Shown piece by piece: positions 1-14,500 of a DNA stretch of 64,000 bases; the first letter of the stretch is position 1, and each line of letters begins with the position of its first letter. The notes below the pieces were generated by a model. It was not told the origin of the DNA and did not search any database. It saw only the letters and a program-made list of their open reading frames with translations. A program made the translations under genes and the position numbers. Source of the stretch: Actinomortierella ambigua (lineage: Eukaryota; Mortierellomycota; Mortierellomycetes; Mortierellales; Mortierellaceae); the NCBI GenBank assembly GCA_016098155.1, contig JAAAJB010000118.1:1-64000 (forward strand), written 5' to 3'.

Positions 1-48
<48 letters not shown>
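1..48. repeat. (TC)n microsatellite at the window edge
   Basis: The window opens inside a pure TC dinucleotide run, followed at 58-72 by a GT run. It is the outer end of a long pyrimidine-rich tract that continues with breaks towards the first gene. Confidence 0.95.
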
Positions 49-52
<4 letters not shown>

Positions 53-1261
53 TCTGCGTGTGTGTGTGTGTGTATTGCATACAAACTGCCTCTCTCTCGT
101 TCTCTCCCCATGTGTGTGGTTGGATGCCCCCTCTCCTTGATATTGTCCCTGGAAAACAAAGGAGGCTAAAATCGCGTCTTGCTGTTGTTCCACACGCGCA
201 TCCCACATGTGCCAGTGCAAGTTGCTATGTGCGGATTACGACTTTTAGAGGTGGGAAAGAGAACAAGGCAGGCGGGAACATCTTCATCAACATGAACAAA
301 GGCCCAGCGGCTGAGTGAGGTGTGACTCGTGCTCTCGATCGGTGCCGCAGACGTCCGTCGGATCTTCGTTCTTCCCCTCCCCGTTGCAACCATCACCCTC
401 CAATCCATCAGCAGCGACAATGCACAATAGATCGGGTAGATATAGATGTAGATAGAGGACGGGAATGTGTGCACTGGCGTGGGGGTGGAGAGAGGGAGGA
501 GCAAGGGGAAGGGAGAAGGAAGGCCCCGCTGCCTACATCTCTCTCCCTCTCTCTCTTTTTCTTTCTCTCTCTTTTCTCGCCCCACGCACTCTCCTCTCCC
601 AGTCTCTCTCCTTTTCCTTGCCTTGTTGCTTGCTGGGTCTGTTTCCCCTTCTTTTCTCCCCCCCTTTTCAATGATTGAATTTGAGTTTGACTGATTAGGC
701 GTCAACAATGGAAGAAGGGCGTCGCTTTGAGCAAGTACCATTCAGTCCATCCCCCTTCCTCCAATGAAGATGGTGCTAACGGACATTTGCTCTTTCCTCT
801 CTTTACTCTCTCTCTCTCTTTTATCTCTCTTTGCTCTCTGTCTCTCTCTTCTCTCTCTCTCTCTCTCCTCCCTCGCTTCTCTCGCACCCTCCTCTTCCCC
901 CCATTCCGTTGTTGCCGTTGCCTGTTTTCGTTGGTGTCTCTGTTTCCTTTTCTCATCTCTGCCTGCTCTCTCCCTTGACGACCGAACCAACAATAGACAA
1001 GTGAGCGATCGACAACACGCATATTGGCACACGCGCACACAAATACTCTTCCTCCCTTGACACTGCACCCTTTCGGAGGAACGCCCGTCGCCTACCTACA
1101 TACAGCTCTCTCGCTTGGCCACCCATCTCGTCACATCCCTTCCTCCCCTCAAACACCCCACAGGTAGGATGCATTTCAATACAACAATCAAACCATGCTC
1201 GATATCCGTTTCCCCTCTTCCCCTCTTTCCTCTTTTCATTCGCTCTCTTCTCTCTCTTTCA

Positions 1262-1297
<36 letters not shown>

Positions 1298-3786
1298 TCT
1301 CTCCTCTTCGAATCTCTCTCTCTTTATCTATCTTGCTCTCCTGCTTCCCTCACCCTGACCATCTCTCCCCTACTCATTTGACGATCCTCGCTTGGCAGAA
1401 TCTGAACTGGGTGGACTTGGCATACATACTCCACACTCTGCCTTCACCTTCAGGGTGCCTTCTTTCATATACGACCAAACGTTCTGCTCCTCTCCAGCAA
1501 CCAAAAAGCTTGGCGTGTCAACATCACATTACTCCACCAGCGTGATATATTTTTCATGTGGCATGTTTACCCCACTAGCGGGCTGCCATGGTGCTCTCCT
1601 CTCTCCATACTTGCCTCTCTTTTGTTGGTGGTCGTAACAACACCCTTACTGGCACATATACACATCGGTCCTGACGGATGATCTACCAGCCAACATGAGA
1701 TTGGCAGCCTTTTTTCCTCTTGGTGCCCCGTTCTTCATGCGGGAGCTTGTTGCCACAGCTACAAAGCGCCCCTATTTTCTCCTCTCCCTCTCTCACACAC
1801 ACACACTCTTGTTGCTTCCTTTGTTTATATGGTGGTTGTTTTCTTTCCATTTGGTGCTTGTCATTGCTGCTTGTGCGACCACCATTCCCTCCCCCTGTCA
1901 TCTCTCTCATGGCGAGATCGCGCCACGTCATGGTACTCTACTTCCATGACTGTGTTAACAAGGGTTCAAACCGGGGTTAGGGGTAATGCCACATTGCTCC
2001 TCCCTCCCCTTCTTTTTTTTTTTTTTTTTTTTTTTTTCTCGCCCACAACCAACACCAACACCACCACCACCACCACCACCGTCGCCGCCGCCGTCATTTC
2101 GTCCTTGTCCTCCCTCTGTGTCCTCCTCACCCGCAGATACAGCATCCATCTCTCTCTCTCTCTCACCTCTTCTTCCCCAGTTCAGTTCAGTTTATTTTGT
2201 TTGTGTTGTGCTGGTGAATGCTCTTTTTTTTTTTTTTTTTCCCCTCCCTTTCCTTTTTAGTTTCTCTTTTCCCTTCCCTCCCGTTTTCCAGCCTTCCCCC
2301 CTCTTCCTTTCTTCCCCTCCCTCCCCCCCTATTGTTCTCCCTTCCCTCTTTCTCTGTCCTTCCCTCTTTGTACCTTGCTGTATCTTCCCGTAAGTTGTCT
2401 GCGTCCAACCTTCATTGCGTTTGTGTTGTGTGTGCTTGTGTGTTGTGTGTGTGTATGTGTTCTGTGAACAGAGAGAACGACCCACCGACAAGGGAAAGGG
2501 ATTCTGCATCCTGGTCCTTTCTCACGAGGCGGAGCAGAGACGCTTTGGGTGCTCTCTCCTCTCTCTCTCTCTATCTCTGTCCGTCTGTCTGTCTCTGTGT
2601 GTTGGGCCTCTCTCTATCGCTCCCTCTCCCTCTCCCTCTCTCTTTATCTCCCTGCTCTCGAGTACGCTGCTTCTCCTTTGGTGTAGTTGGTGCACGCACG
2701 TTCTCCTCTCTCTCCATCGTATCCATTCTCTTCTCCTCCCTTCCCCTCTCTCTTTCTCTCTTTCTCTCTCCCCTGTCCAGCCCACTGTTTCAGTCGGAAT
2801 AGAGTTGTGTGGCTGTTGGAAGTGGAGAAAGAGAGAGATGACCAGAGGAGAGAAAGAAAAAAGAGCGAGCGTGAGGGACAGGCAGGAGAACACAGATAGA
2901 GGAATGGGCATGTTGAATATCTCCGAGCATGGTAGACTTTGAATACATAGAGGGTGGGGGGGAGGGTGCCTCTCCACACGGTCAATGGAAGGGAGGGAGA
3001 GGAGAGAGGGGGAGGAGTTGGACCCTTACTCAAAGTAATGTGTGCGTATATTATTGTTATGTGTATGTGTGTGTATGTGTGTGTTTGAGGAAAAAAAGAG
3101 TCAGACAGATAGAGAAGGACAGCCAGGTGTATTTCCGAGCTTAACGCATGGTGTCCATCCTGACTGACCCTTGTCCCCAATGCAGCCAACGTGCTTTTTT
3201 ATTATTACGTGCTTCGCATCCTTCTCTTGTCTACCTTCACGCTTCTTTGATTCATTTTGCCATGGACACCTCTTTTTCTCTCTCTCACTCTCCCTCTCTC
3301 CCCCTCTCTCTTCCCTTTTTGTGTGTATGTGTTCACCATTTGTCTCTGTTTGGCAGATGGCCCCTCTTTCCCACACATTAAATCGACCTCGTCCCTCGAT
3401 GCGATGGATAACGGCACCCACTTTCTGGCTACCCTTGTCCTCTGCCCATGTTGATGTGATTGATGGCCGTTGTTGAGTGTTTTTTTTTCTGGCACTGCCT
3501 TTGAACCAACAGCCAAAATAGACGAGTGGGCCAGACCCTCTTAATGAGTCCGCCAGGCCCTTTTTTTTTTTTTTTTTGTTGTTGTTCTCCGCCCTGTCTC
3601 CTTTTTTGTTTTCTTTTTTTTTTTTCGCTCCCGGCCCAGTCCTCCCGCCTCGCACCCTTTTGTTGTCACACTCCCTCCCGCTCATTCTCCCACTCCTCTC
3701 TCCCTCGCTTGCTCGCTCGCTCGCTCTCCTTCGTGTCGTCTTGGTTGCTCACATTCTTAGTCCTATCTCGTTGTCACTAAAAAACG
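49..3786 (+). other. Pyrimidine-rich leader/promoter region of the first HMG-box gene
   Basis: About 3.7 kb without a supportable gene. It is dominated by CT-rich runs on the plus strand (for example 541-580, 800-880, 1262-1293, 2140-2165), T runs (2012-2037, 3561-3577) and CA/GT runs. Open frames here translate to Ser/Leu/Phe repeats or their Arg/Glu complements, as expected for CT tracts. It probably holds the promoter and 5' leader of the gene starting at 3787; no TATA box could be assigned with confidence. Confidence 0.6.
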
Positions 3787-4377
3787 ATGACCAACCCTTC
3801 CCCTCACTTTGACACAGAGCCAAGCCTGATGACAAGCCAGAATACTACACCCGGATCGACTTACGGCGGATATAACAACCTGTATGGCAACTTGAACAAC
3901 AGCATGACGTTCAACCATCCTTCCAGCTATCCTGGCCAGAGCTCAGCGACCCCGCCGTTGCTCCCCCCTCTGCAGTCCAACCCTTATGCACCAGACAACT
4001 CCAACTTTGCGTTCCACTACCAGAGCGATGTCGGCTCGATCGCCGGCGCACCCACTCCAGTCTCGGCTGCAGCGAGCGGCGGTAGTGCAGCCACCGCAGC
4101 TGCAGGCAATCAGCCCTCGCCCGCCGCCAATACGCCCGGCGCCACAACCACAAGCAGCGACCCTCTGGATGCCTCGGGTGCCCATCTGGATTCTAGAAGG
4201 AGTATGGACGAGGCCGAGGCACGGAGACTACAGCTACCCCATCCTCAGCAGATCCTCGACGATGCGCACCAGAAGCAAGGCTACCCATCAATACCCCAGC
4301 AGCAACAAACATCAGTGCAACAACCGCAGCAGTCGGCTCAGCAGCAGCAAGCAACGGCAGCAACGCCTCAGCAAGGA

Positions 4378-4409
<32 letters not shown>

Positions 4410-5759
4410 TTCTCCGCATCCTCAGCAAGCACTTTCACACCAACAGACGCCCCAGCAGTCGTTCCAGCAGCAGCAGGCACAGCAGCAACACCAACAACTT
4501 CAAAGACATATGCATCCAAACCAACTCTCGCAGTCTCCGTACCAGCAGTTTTTGCCACATCACCACACGCCAGGTCCAACGTCGCAGTTCCACCATCAAC
4601 AGGCAATGATGTACGGCCGACCCGAGGACAAGTCGCCGGGGCATGTTGGGATGCCTCACATGATGCAGACGCACAACATGTATGGTGCAGACACCCGTCA
4701 CGATGGTCGGTTACAGCAACCAGGCCAGTCAGCGCAGGCGCAGTCGGCACAGCGATACGTTGATCCAAACATGAGCATGGGCCGCAATGGAGCCCCGAGA
4801 CCAGGCGAGGTGGCGGCTTGGAACGGGCAAAACGTGATGATGAGCATGGGCATGGTTGGTGCTGGCACACCAGGCGGCGGAGGGCCGATCCGACACGCGC
4901 CTGGCGGCGTGCAAGGTCGTGGAGTGGCCAAGCAGCGCAGCCGCGACTTTGGTGCGATGGACCCTAGCCTTGGCGGTCTCGGCGGTGGCGCGATGGCGGC
5001 GACGATGGGCATGGGCATGGGCGGCATCCCTGGCATGGGAGGCATTGGTGGTGTGGGAGGCATGGTGGGGGCCAATCCAAACCCATATGCCCCAGGCGTG
5101 GACCACTACCATCCTGGCCAGCACGCCCAGCACGCGCTCCAGCAGCAGCACTTGGCACAACAGCAACAGCAGCAGCAGCAGCAGCAGCTCCGAGGCATGG
5201 CTGGCCCTCCCGGACGCGTCATGATGAGCCCCGAGTTGATGCGGAACGGCGGTGGCATCACCAAGAAGAAGCTGAAGAAGGCTGTCCCTGCCGTGGTGAA
5301 GGACAAGAATGGCCCCAAGCGTCCTCGTAACTCTTATATTTTCTTTACTCTTATGAAGAGGTATGTTTTGTATTCTATTTTTTGGGTCTCTTCTTGCAGA
5401 GGATGTGGCCGCCTCAGCCCTCTCTTTGATATGGAGTCGAAAGGTTCAGTGTAGCCGCACTCCTTTCACAAGATAACGTATCTGGGTGTGTTCTCCCCAT
5501 GTATCTCTGACATGTAGTTTTATTGTTATATTTGCACTGCTATTATAGGGACGATATCAAGAAGAAACACCCCGAGTTTAAGCCAACAGAGATCACCAAG
5601 ATGCTGGGCGAGGAATGGCAAAAGCTTTCGGATGCTGAGAAGGAGTCTTACGGAGCCATGGCAGAGGACGACAAGAAGCGATACCAGTCGGAGATGGAGG
5701 CGTATGATGCGACGAACATGCCGAATGTAGTCGATAATAACATGACATGGCGTATGTAA
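3787..5759 (+). CDS. Q/G/M-rich protein with C-terminal HMG box
   Basis: Two exons, 3787-5360 and 5549-5759, joined across a GT-AG intron in phase 2, give 594 residues. The HMG box is at about residues 509-580: it begins with the PKRPRNSY motif typical of NHP6/HMGB-type boxes, and the second exon supplies helices 2 and 3, including the GEEWQKLSDAEK segment. The N-terminal 500 residues are low complexity: S/T/A-rich first, then glutamine-rich (longest runs about 198-208 and 458-468), with a Gly/Met-rich stretch at about 350-425. A lysine-rich patch just before the box could be a nuclear signal. The expected role is a nuclear DNA-bending or transcription factor; targets are unknown. If the intron is retained, the frame closes soon after helix 1. 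The ATG at 3787 is chosen because it opens the long frame just after the CT-rich leader. Confidence 0.88.
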
Positions 5760-8519
5760 CAAGCAGCGGACATACACTTCACCGCCATAACAAAAAAATG
5801 GAAAGCGGCATGTTCGTCACTTCTCTGCCTCTCTCCTGTTGGCCGCCAAGCTTTATCCAGCCCCTCGCTCGCCGTCCGTCTCTTTTATCACTCCTTTCGC
5901 CGCTCGCTTTGCTCTTGGTCAGAAAAAAATCACTCAGAGGATACCCTTCCCCTTGACTACTACCACTATCTTCATCCATTCCCCATAACATTGACAAGGA
6001 AAATCGTTGGCGCTCGACTCTTGCAAGGAAAAAAAAGGCGGCGTACAGAGGTTAACGACAGAAACAGAACACACAAAAGGAGAGGAGTTGGTCAGCCCTG
6101 TCGCGAGAGGAAGTTTGTAGGATATGGGATACGTTGGATTTCTTTGCTCTGTCTTTTTTGTCTTCTTCGTGTACAATCTCTTCTTTCTCTCTCACACACA
6201 CTCTCCTTACTTTCCCCTCGAAAAATAACTCCTCCCCAAAACTCCTCCTCGCATCTGTATATTTCTTCCGTCCTCTTTCTTTCTCTCGTACCTCACTTTT
6301 TTTCGCTGTTTTCTTTTCTGTCAATTTATCTATGTTTTTCCCCCCCTTTGTCGCCATTCAATACAAAGAAATAAAGCCTTTTCTGATACTGTGCCATTCT
6401 CTTGTTGGTCATCATCCACATCACGATGGAGTACGGCGTTGTTTGCAAGGCGGACCAAATAGTCAACTCTTGTCATTTGACCTTTATGTGGAATGATGGT
6501 AAGCAGTTTTGGGGTACATGGGGTTCCGTTTCATGTCAGTGGCAATATCATTGAAACAACAAGGTGAGCCGCTCGAATAAAAATATGTATGGGCTTGGAG
6601 AAGTGAGGAAGAGGGGGCGGGGAAGAGCAGGAGGTGTGGATACCTCTTGCATATGCACGGATCACCAAAGGCGGTGTCTAAAACAAGACGGGAGGTACCC
6701 ACCTTGACACGTAGATGGGGAAAGGACGCAACATCTGCAGGAGCCCTTTTGGGAGCGAGTGCTTAGTAGAGGATTAGGATGTGGGTCTAAAAGGAAGGTG
6801 TGCGTGATAGGGAAGATGACTACAATTTACCACCACAACGACCATCGCCATCATAACCACCACCACCACAACAAGTTCTCTTCCACTTCCTCCCCTCCCC
6901 CTTTATTTTGTTTTCTCTCCACAAAAGATCTCGATTACGAAAGTCGCAGACCACGTCCCCAGGATCAAAAGTGCCAGGGAGGGAGGAAGGAGTTTGCTGG
7001 GAAACAGCTCCAACTCCTCTTCAGCTGCCAAACAGGTCTGACAGCTCTCCCACACAAAAGGATGCATGCCGTGCCATGCGCAGTCATATCATCATACTCG
7101 TCGAGTAGACTTCACTCCTCACCGCCACGACGACCACATCGCGAGCTGTGAGGGGATAAATCCTCCCATCCGTTCTTTAAAACACACAAGATCAAAGCGC
7201 CCTGTAAGAAACAAAGCGTCGCCTTGTCCCGCCCTTTTTTTAAAAAAAAGTACGCTATGTCCCATGGTTTGTTGTTGGCTGTCCCGCGCGAATGACGGTA
7301 ATAATGTCTGCATTGTGTTCAACCCTTTTTTTTTCTGTTGTCAGCAGGGTTCCCCAGGCATTATGGGGATAGAGTATGGGCAAGCCGCCTATATCTCTCA
7401 CACCTTCTTTCTCTTCTTTCTTTCCCTGCTGCTGCTGCTCGGGATGAGTAAAGGAAGCACCTTTTTGCTCACATCCTCTCTCTCCCTCCCCCTCATCTTG
7501 CTCAACATTGTTTTTTTTGTTGTTGTTGTCCTGCTCACTTGGACTCTGTCACCCACTCTCTCACACTCTCACTCCTCGACAATGGCAATAGTGCTGGCTC
7601 ACTCTCCATCTCTGTTCAGCACCACCCATTGACCTCTTTGTCCCCTTCTCCTTGGTCATCGTTCTCGAGCATTTTATTATTCCTGCTGCTATTATCGTCT
7701 TTTATAACCAGACTGTTAATTTGTATGTGAGTTGTGGTACTTTATGGTGTCCACCTTCGTGTTGACACTGCTGACTCCATCTTGCCCCGCTACATCCGCC
7801 TTGACTTTCTCTCTTTCTCTCTTCTTTCTACTCTTTACAAATCCACTCTTATACTCTTATCTCGCTCTCCTCCTTTCATCATCTCTTCCGTACTCTCCTT
7901 GGAGCTTTTTTTTTTCATTATTACATGTAACCTCTCTGGTTGACAAACACCCTCATCTGGTGCTCCCCGTTCTTGTAATGAAGCCTGCACTATTGCTCGG
8001 ACTGTGTTGTTCAGTCCATGATACTGACGCGGCTGCTGATCTTTTCTTCTTTTTCTCTTTCTCTTCTTTTCGCAATGCCATATCTTCCTCCTATTAGGGG
8101 TACCAGCCTCCTTCTCGATACCGTAGTAGCCCGAGGCAACAGAGCATCAAAAAAAAAAATAAGAGATTGACAGAGACGATACCCCCTTTTACCCATTGGG
8201 TCATCTGTTCACCAGCAAGTTCCTTTTCGCCTTATTTTTCTCCTCCTCCTCTCTCTCATCAGCATACTCCACATCCTATCCCTGCCAGCTACCAGAAGAT
8301 ATACCTTAATCGATTCCTCCTTTGCCTGTTGACCCTCACAGCCTTCTCCTCCTCTACTTCCTCCTCCTTTTTTTTTTCTTTTTCCTCTTCAGTCTTTTTT
8401 TTCCCCTCTCCTTCTCCCTATCTCCCTCTCTCCTCCCTCTCCGTCTCTCTCTCTCTCTCTCTCTCTATAGTGTGCCTGTATTTTCCTCCCCCTCTTCCTC
8501 CTCAATCCTCTATCCGCTC
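5760..8519 (+). other. Intergenic and leader region before the giant low-complexity gene
   Basis: No gene is supported. The first few hundred bases are presumably the 3' region of the HMG gene. The rest is again pyrimidine-rich on the plus strand, most strongly at 6160-6360, 7380-7930 and 8220-8470, ending in a CT run at 8446-8468. Open frames here lack recognisable domains or paired splice sites. Confidence 0.5.
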
Positions 8520-11500
8520 ATGTCATATCCATCATCTCCCAAGGGCTCTTCGGCGTCCCCGGCCCCCGCAGGGATCTTGATACCACATGGATCACCGGCC
8601 GCATCCATGATTGCAGCAGCACAGGGCACTGGACTCGTTGTATTGCCACCTCCACCCTTGACATTCAAGAACCTGACTATCCATACATCGCTCATGTCCA
8701 CCAAGCAGCAACTTCAGCACCAACAGCATCAGTACCAGGCCCAACTCAATGCCGCACTCAAGAGACAGCAAATGGATATGCTTCAGTACCACCAGCAACA
8801 GCGCCAGTTTCACCGCCAACAACATGATACCCGGAGCCTCGGATTCGACTGCCCTGATGGCGCAGCGTTGCACGACAAGGCGCTAGGACCTGCACTAGAA
8901 AGGAGGCGAATCTGCTCCGATACAACAACCATGACAGCCCAAAGCGGTGGCCACGGAGCAGCACACTTTGGTGACCAAGGTAGGAACACTCTTCTAGCAC
9001 AGTGCTCGGCCACGACGATGGACAGGCTCTTTTTTTTTTTATGCTTTTTTGGACTCGCTGGTGAGGAGGCGGCTCCCCACTATGCAAACTGCATCAGAGC
9101 ATGGATTACCTTCGATGGACCCTTTTTGTCGTTTTTCTCTCCTACAAGGGTCTTGTCAGAGAGCTTTGAGCCCTTTTTTTTTTTTTTGTCGTCGGTTTGT
9201 TTTACTCGACCCGACCAGTTTGTTAGTCACCAACCACTCGATTGTTTATTCTTGGCCTGTTACCGATGGTCCCATTTTGTTGCGTGTGCCTGTGTGTATT
9301 GGTCTTGTGTGCATATATGTGCCCTGACATCAAATTTCTGGGGAGCCCTTCCCCCTTTCTTTGTCTTCATCGTATTGTCCCATTTTGTTTGTCTTTTGCT
9401 GTCTGTTGTTCACCTGTTCTGCTGGCTCACTCCACCCTCTCCTGGTCGTTTCACATTGGGAACGCTCAATCCACCCTACCACCACCACCATTGGGCGCTT
9501 GCGCGGGTGCTATATAGAGTCCCAGGTTTTGGTTAGTCTTCCTACTACGCCTAACGGAGAGCCATTCCCACCGCCAGAGCATTGGAACTACACGATGGCG
9601 CGCTTCCAGGCCTCGCTCATTCCGCTCGGTCAAATCGAGGACCCACCAGGGTTCTTTGAGAGTCTCGATGGCCAGTCGATAATCCAGCATGATGACGATG
9701 GTGAATTGCCTGCACCACCGCCGCCCTTTCCAGCATCATTCCTTGCCACGAGCAACAACAATAGCAACCACTCTAACCACATCATCAACAACACCACCAA
9801 CAACAACAACAATAACAACAATAGTATTGGTATCAGCAGCCATGCCATTGCAACGACGACGTCAACAACGTTGACGCCGGTGGCAGTAAACGACATGGTA
9901 TCGACAAATAGCACCTGTCACGCTACCTTTGCTCTTCATGCCGATAGCAGTAGGGACTATCCCGAGCAGCCAACAGCACCAAACAAGCTTTTCCCAGGCT
10001 ATTCAGAACTGCAGCATTCGATAACCCCTCCTCGGCCGATGACACCCCCTGCAGGACTCTACTCACAATTGGCTGCCAGGTTCACTGGAGGTGGAAGAGG
10101 AGGAGGACTCCGTGGAGAAGGTCACAACAAGGACGACCGTTCTTTGGATCCAGGACGACCTTCCAAAGGGGCAGCAGCAATGGAGCGATCAGCCTCTCGA
10201 CAGTTGTCCTCCTCCTCGTCTTCCTCTTCCTCTTCCTCCTCATCGACTACACGTCGACTCCGCCATCTACAGCAACGACGTATGCCGTCCGAGGGCCTCG
10301 ACGATGTGGTCTTTTACGACGGCGACCAATTTCGCGTGGCGAAGCTCCGGGCTGGAACGGCGACCACTGCTACAACCATGGCCACAGTAGCAATAGCGAC
10401 AACTACAGCAACGGCAGCAACGGCGACAGCAGGGTCGGAGGTCAGAACCGATGCTTTGCCGGATGTACGCTACCATAGTCAGCTACGTCCTCCGCATCTT
10501 CGGTCGGTCAGCCATCAGTGGAGTTCTCGAGCCATCAATGCTGGACGGTCACCCTCCTCAAAGACCTCATCATCCATCGGAGACATATCGGAGCAGCGCT
10601 CGTCTTCACGCACATCAAATCATTCTACGACAGCAGCAGAGGCGCTCACAGCAGCAGCAGCAACAACAGCAACCACAAGTATGCATAACGTACAGCAGCT
10701 GCAACAGCAAAAGTCAAGAAAAGACGATTTTATATCTCAGGGGACCCCATCCATGCCAGGCCAAGACACGGTCAGCGGCAGTCCTGGGTCACGATGGAGC
10801 ATGGGCGTTTTGCACGGTGCTTTGACGCGAGGCATTGGCGAGGTAGGGGCAGGAGGAGGACCAGGACCAGGATCAGGACCAGGAGGAAGTAGCGTCCGAC
10901 CACACCACGCGCACCAGCCGCATCCACTTTCAAACTCTGCTACACCGGTGCGACGACCAGACAGTCTTCATCGCAGTTTGTCGGCCGGATCGGGCAGTGG
11001 GTCGAACGAATGGCAACGTCGACTGTCCCAGCCGAAATCGAACATGGACACCAACAGCAGCCCTAGGCAGGCAAATGCCACCACCAGTGCCACAGCCCAT
11101 CACCTCAAGAGGCATACGATCATGGCGGTGACACACGATCGACACTCACCCACCCAAAGCCACTCGCCGCTCTCCTATTCCCCGCAACAACATCATCATT
11201 CACGCTCCTCTGGTCCAGCAGGGGTGACGGTGGTTCGAAATGGTGGGAATGGATCGGCAGGGAGTGGGATCGGCATTCTTAGTGGTGGTGGTGGTGGTGG
11301 CCCACCTGCGCAAGACCCGCTGTTGGGATTTCCATACAACAACAGCTCCCTTCTAATGTCGACCACCGAAGCCGAGATGACTGGCCAGCAGCGTCGGAAG
11401 AGCCGGCTCTCGACCCACGATGGCGGCGAGGTAAGACCCAAGAGCAGTACCGGCATGAACGTCCGGAATGGCAAGAAGGAGTCAGAGCCGCCGGTGCCTG

Positions 11501-14500
11501 GGTCTCCCCATTCTCATCCACATCCATACCCACAACCAACTCAGTATGCAGAGGTTGAACGGGTGCGCAAGACTCGGATCGACAGTGGACATGACGCAGG
11601 CGATGTGAGCCATCTAGCCGCAACGACTGTATCACCCGCACCACCAGCACCAGTCACAGGTACAGGCACCCCGAGCAGTGGAAGTCATTGGATGATGGAT
11701 CAGGATCCAACCGAGACCGCGACCTCAAGCCCACAACAGATGGAGTCGCCCGGTAAAACGTCACCGGGCCATGACGCGCCTCGCGATCCGCTGGCATACA
11801 GGGCAGTCGATGTCAAGGCGAATCACAACAACCCCATGAACAACAACAGCAATAATAACACCACCACGACCACCACCACCGGTGCATCATTCCAGTCACG
11901 ACGTGGCTTTACACAGTCGTCCCGTCCAAGGCCTCTCTCTGTTGCTGTCAATGGACTTGATTTTGCCGACGTTGATCTTGATCTTGCGCCTTCCCCGGTT
12001 TCCATGCAACCTCCACCACAGAATCATCATCAGCACCATCGCCATCACCAGCATCATCATCATCATCATCATTATCAACAACAACAGCAGCAACAGCAGC
12101 CAGTGGTCCTTCCTGGAGATTTTGGCAGCTTTCCACAGATCAACAGCTCCGCCCTGATGACACTCATGGACAGTGAGTGGGGAGACCAACACAGGGACAG
12201 CAACAGTAGCCCGTCCAGGCGATCACCGCAAGAGAGGCGTAAGAAGAAGAAGAACTCGAATGATCCTCAGCGCCGAAAGAGCAGAGACCTCTCGTTGACT
12301 CTCGGGCTATCGTCGAGTGAGCCTCACCGCCACCACCATATTCATCACCACCTCACTCCACCTCAACAACAACAACAGCAACAACAACAGCCACCTCCTT
12401 CTGCACTCGACAGCGCTGAGCACCAACGCCAGCGTCTATACTCGCAAAACCCGATCCTCTCGCAAGATTCGCTGGAGAGCGCCCAAATGCAATCGACTTG
12501 TTCGGCAGGAACGAGTGCTTCGGCCCCCGCGAACGGTCATATGGCAGCAACAGCAGCGCCTTTGCAGCTGGGCTCGCCACAGTCGCCTCCGATCCTGATC
12601 GGTAACAACCACAATGGATCGGTGCGGCAGCAAAAGCTGAGGATGAACAGGCGCCAGCTGACGGCGTCGACGACCAGGGACGACTCGCCGTCGATCGAGG
12701 ATTCTGCACAGGTGAAGGAAGGAGGAGGAGGAGGAGGGGGAGCAGGAGGAGGGACATCAACAGCAACAGCAGGGGCAGTGGCCGGGGCCTGGTTCCCTCA
12801 TGACGACGATCATGCCGCACAGCGCGACTCACCCTCACAACAGCACTTTCAACAAAAACACCAACTGTCGTTCGCCACAGGGTCCTCCTCCATGAGCTCG
12901 TTCGAAGGAGGTCATGACAATGGTGACGATAGTGGTCGCCGTCGCGGCCACAGCGGTGAATACAAGTCGCTCGTCCGGGATGGGCCCGAGAGCTTTGACT
13001 GTGCATTAAGCGAGGGAGCCCTATCCGGAGGAGGTAATGGTGGAGGAGGAGGAGGAGGAGGAGGTGGTGGTTCACGTAGTGAGAGCCCGCTCCTGCGCTA
13101 TCGCCATTCGTACATGCCCACCACTGCCACAACGGCCATGACGACGACAGCCACGACAGCCACGACGACAACGACGATCTTGTCGACGGCGCACCAGCAA
13201 CAGGCTTTGCCATTGCTGACTACCCGAGTCGCTGGAGCGAAGCCTGTCGTTGGCGGAGGCGGAGGGTCGCCGGTCGTGACCGCGACAGCGACTATGACAG
13301 CCATGGTGAAACCCACTGGAGGAGGAGGAGGAGGAGGAGTAGGAATGGGACTTGGAGAACCTCTGGAGCGGATCCCTTCCGGAATGGCGGTCATCCAGCA
13401 GCCGTTCTACTTTGACAACGACGATGATTATGTATGTGATCGGCGTCGCTCGTCGGGAGCCACTCCAATCCAGGCATGTTTCTGCAGCAGTTGCTGTAGC
13501 GCCGTAGGTGGTGGTGCAGGTCAAGGGCATTGCCGCCTGACAGAAGAGACCCAACAATCGGTTCCATCGATCCGTACTCGAAACCTGACCTCAAGCAACC
13601 GGGTCCGTCCGACAAGTGCCCCCTTGGGCTCGATGATGGTGCTGGACCGGTCAATGCAGCCCGAGACAGCGGCCACAGTCGCAGCGGCGGCGGCGGCGAC
13701 AATTTCGTTGTTGCCCTCGTCCCCGGTGTCCAAGGGGAATGGTGGTCATCATTTCTTCTTCTCTTCGGCTAGTAGGGCGCTGTTTTCGTCATCGCCATCG
13801 TCATCGTCGCCACCCCCGCCGGCAGCGGCAGCGATTTTCCCAACAACCACAGCCACACCACAGTCTTCCCCCCAACCAGTGCACCCACCGTCCAAAAAGA
13901 CTTCGCATCCATTCCTGGGCGCCATGTCGCTCACGCTGGGCGTGCGCCGGCAGTACTTTGCCGAGCAGAAGAAACAGCGCGATCTAGAGGCTCGTGAAGC
14001 TGCCGCCGCCGTGAACGCTGCCGCGGCGCAAGCATCGGCGTCCGCCGGTGGGAGTGTAGATTGCTTCTTGAGTGGCGACGATGAGGGGAGTACAACAGGA
14101 GGAGGAGGAGGTCGAAGGTATGGTGGTACTGGTACTGGTGCTGGCGGTCGAGGTGTCGGGCGGACCCCCAACTCACCAGCCGAGAGCAGTGCCGCGACGA
14201 CGATCGCGTCAGTAGACCAGCTGGAGCAGCAGAAGAAGAAGCGCAAGGAAAAGTTTCTGGAGGGGTTGAAACGATTTCTGTTGCGGCCGACGCCGAACCT
14301 TTCCAAGCGACCGGTCACCATCCATGGTGGCACCGGTGGTGGCGGTGAGAGTGGGAGTGGTATTTCTGGACTGGGGGATACGGATGCTGGCAGCATTGGT
14401 GGTGGAGGTGGTGGGGATGGTCATGACCATGGCCACTACCACCACCACCACGACCATCAGCATCACAGGTTTCGAAGTACGCTAGGCAGACGGGGAGGCA

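Noticed and set aside
702..1068. Arg/Glu-rich minus-strand frames
   Set aside because: Direct complement of CT microsatellites; no stop codons arise in such repeats, so length means nothing.
1940..1990. GGTTCAAACC motif resembling a tRNA T-loop
   Set aside because: No acceptor stem, D arm or anticodon arm can be folded upstream. A similar TTCGAACC near 25594 also fails.
12353..13213. 286-codon minus-strand frame
   Set aside because: Antisense shadow of the giant low-complexity gene; its Leu/Ser runs are the complement of the Gln/Gly/Thr triplet repeats.
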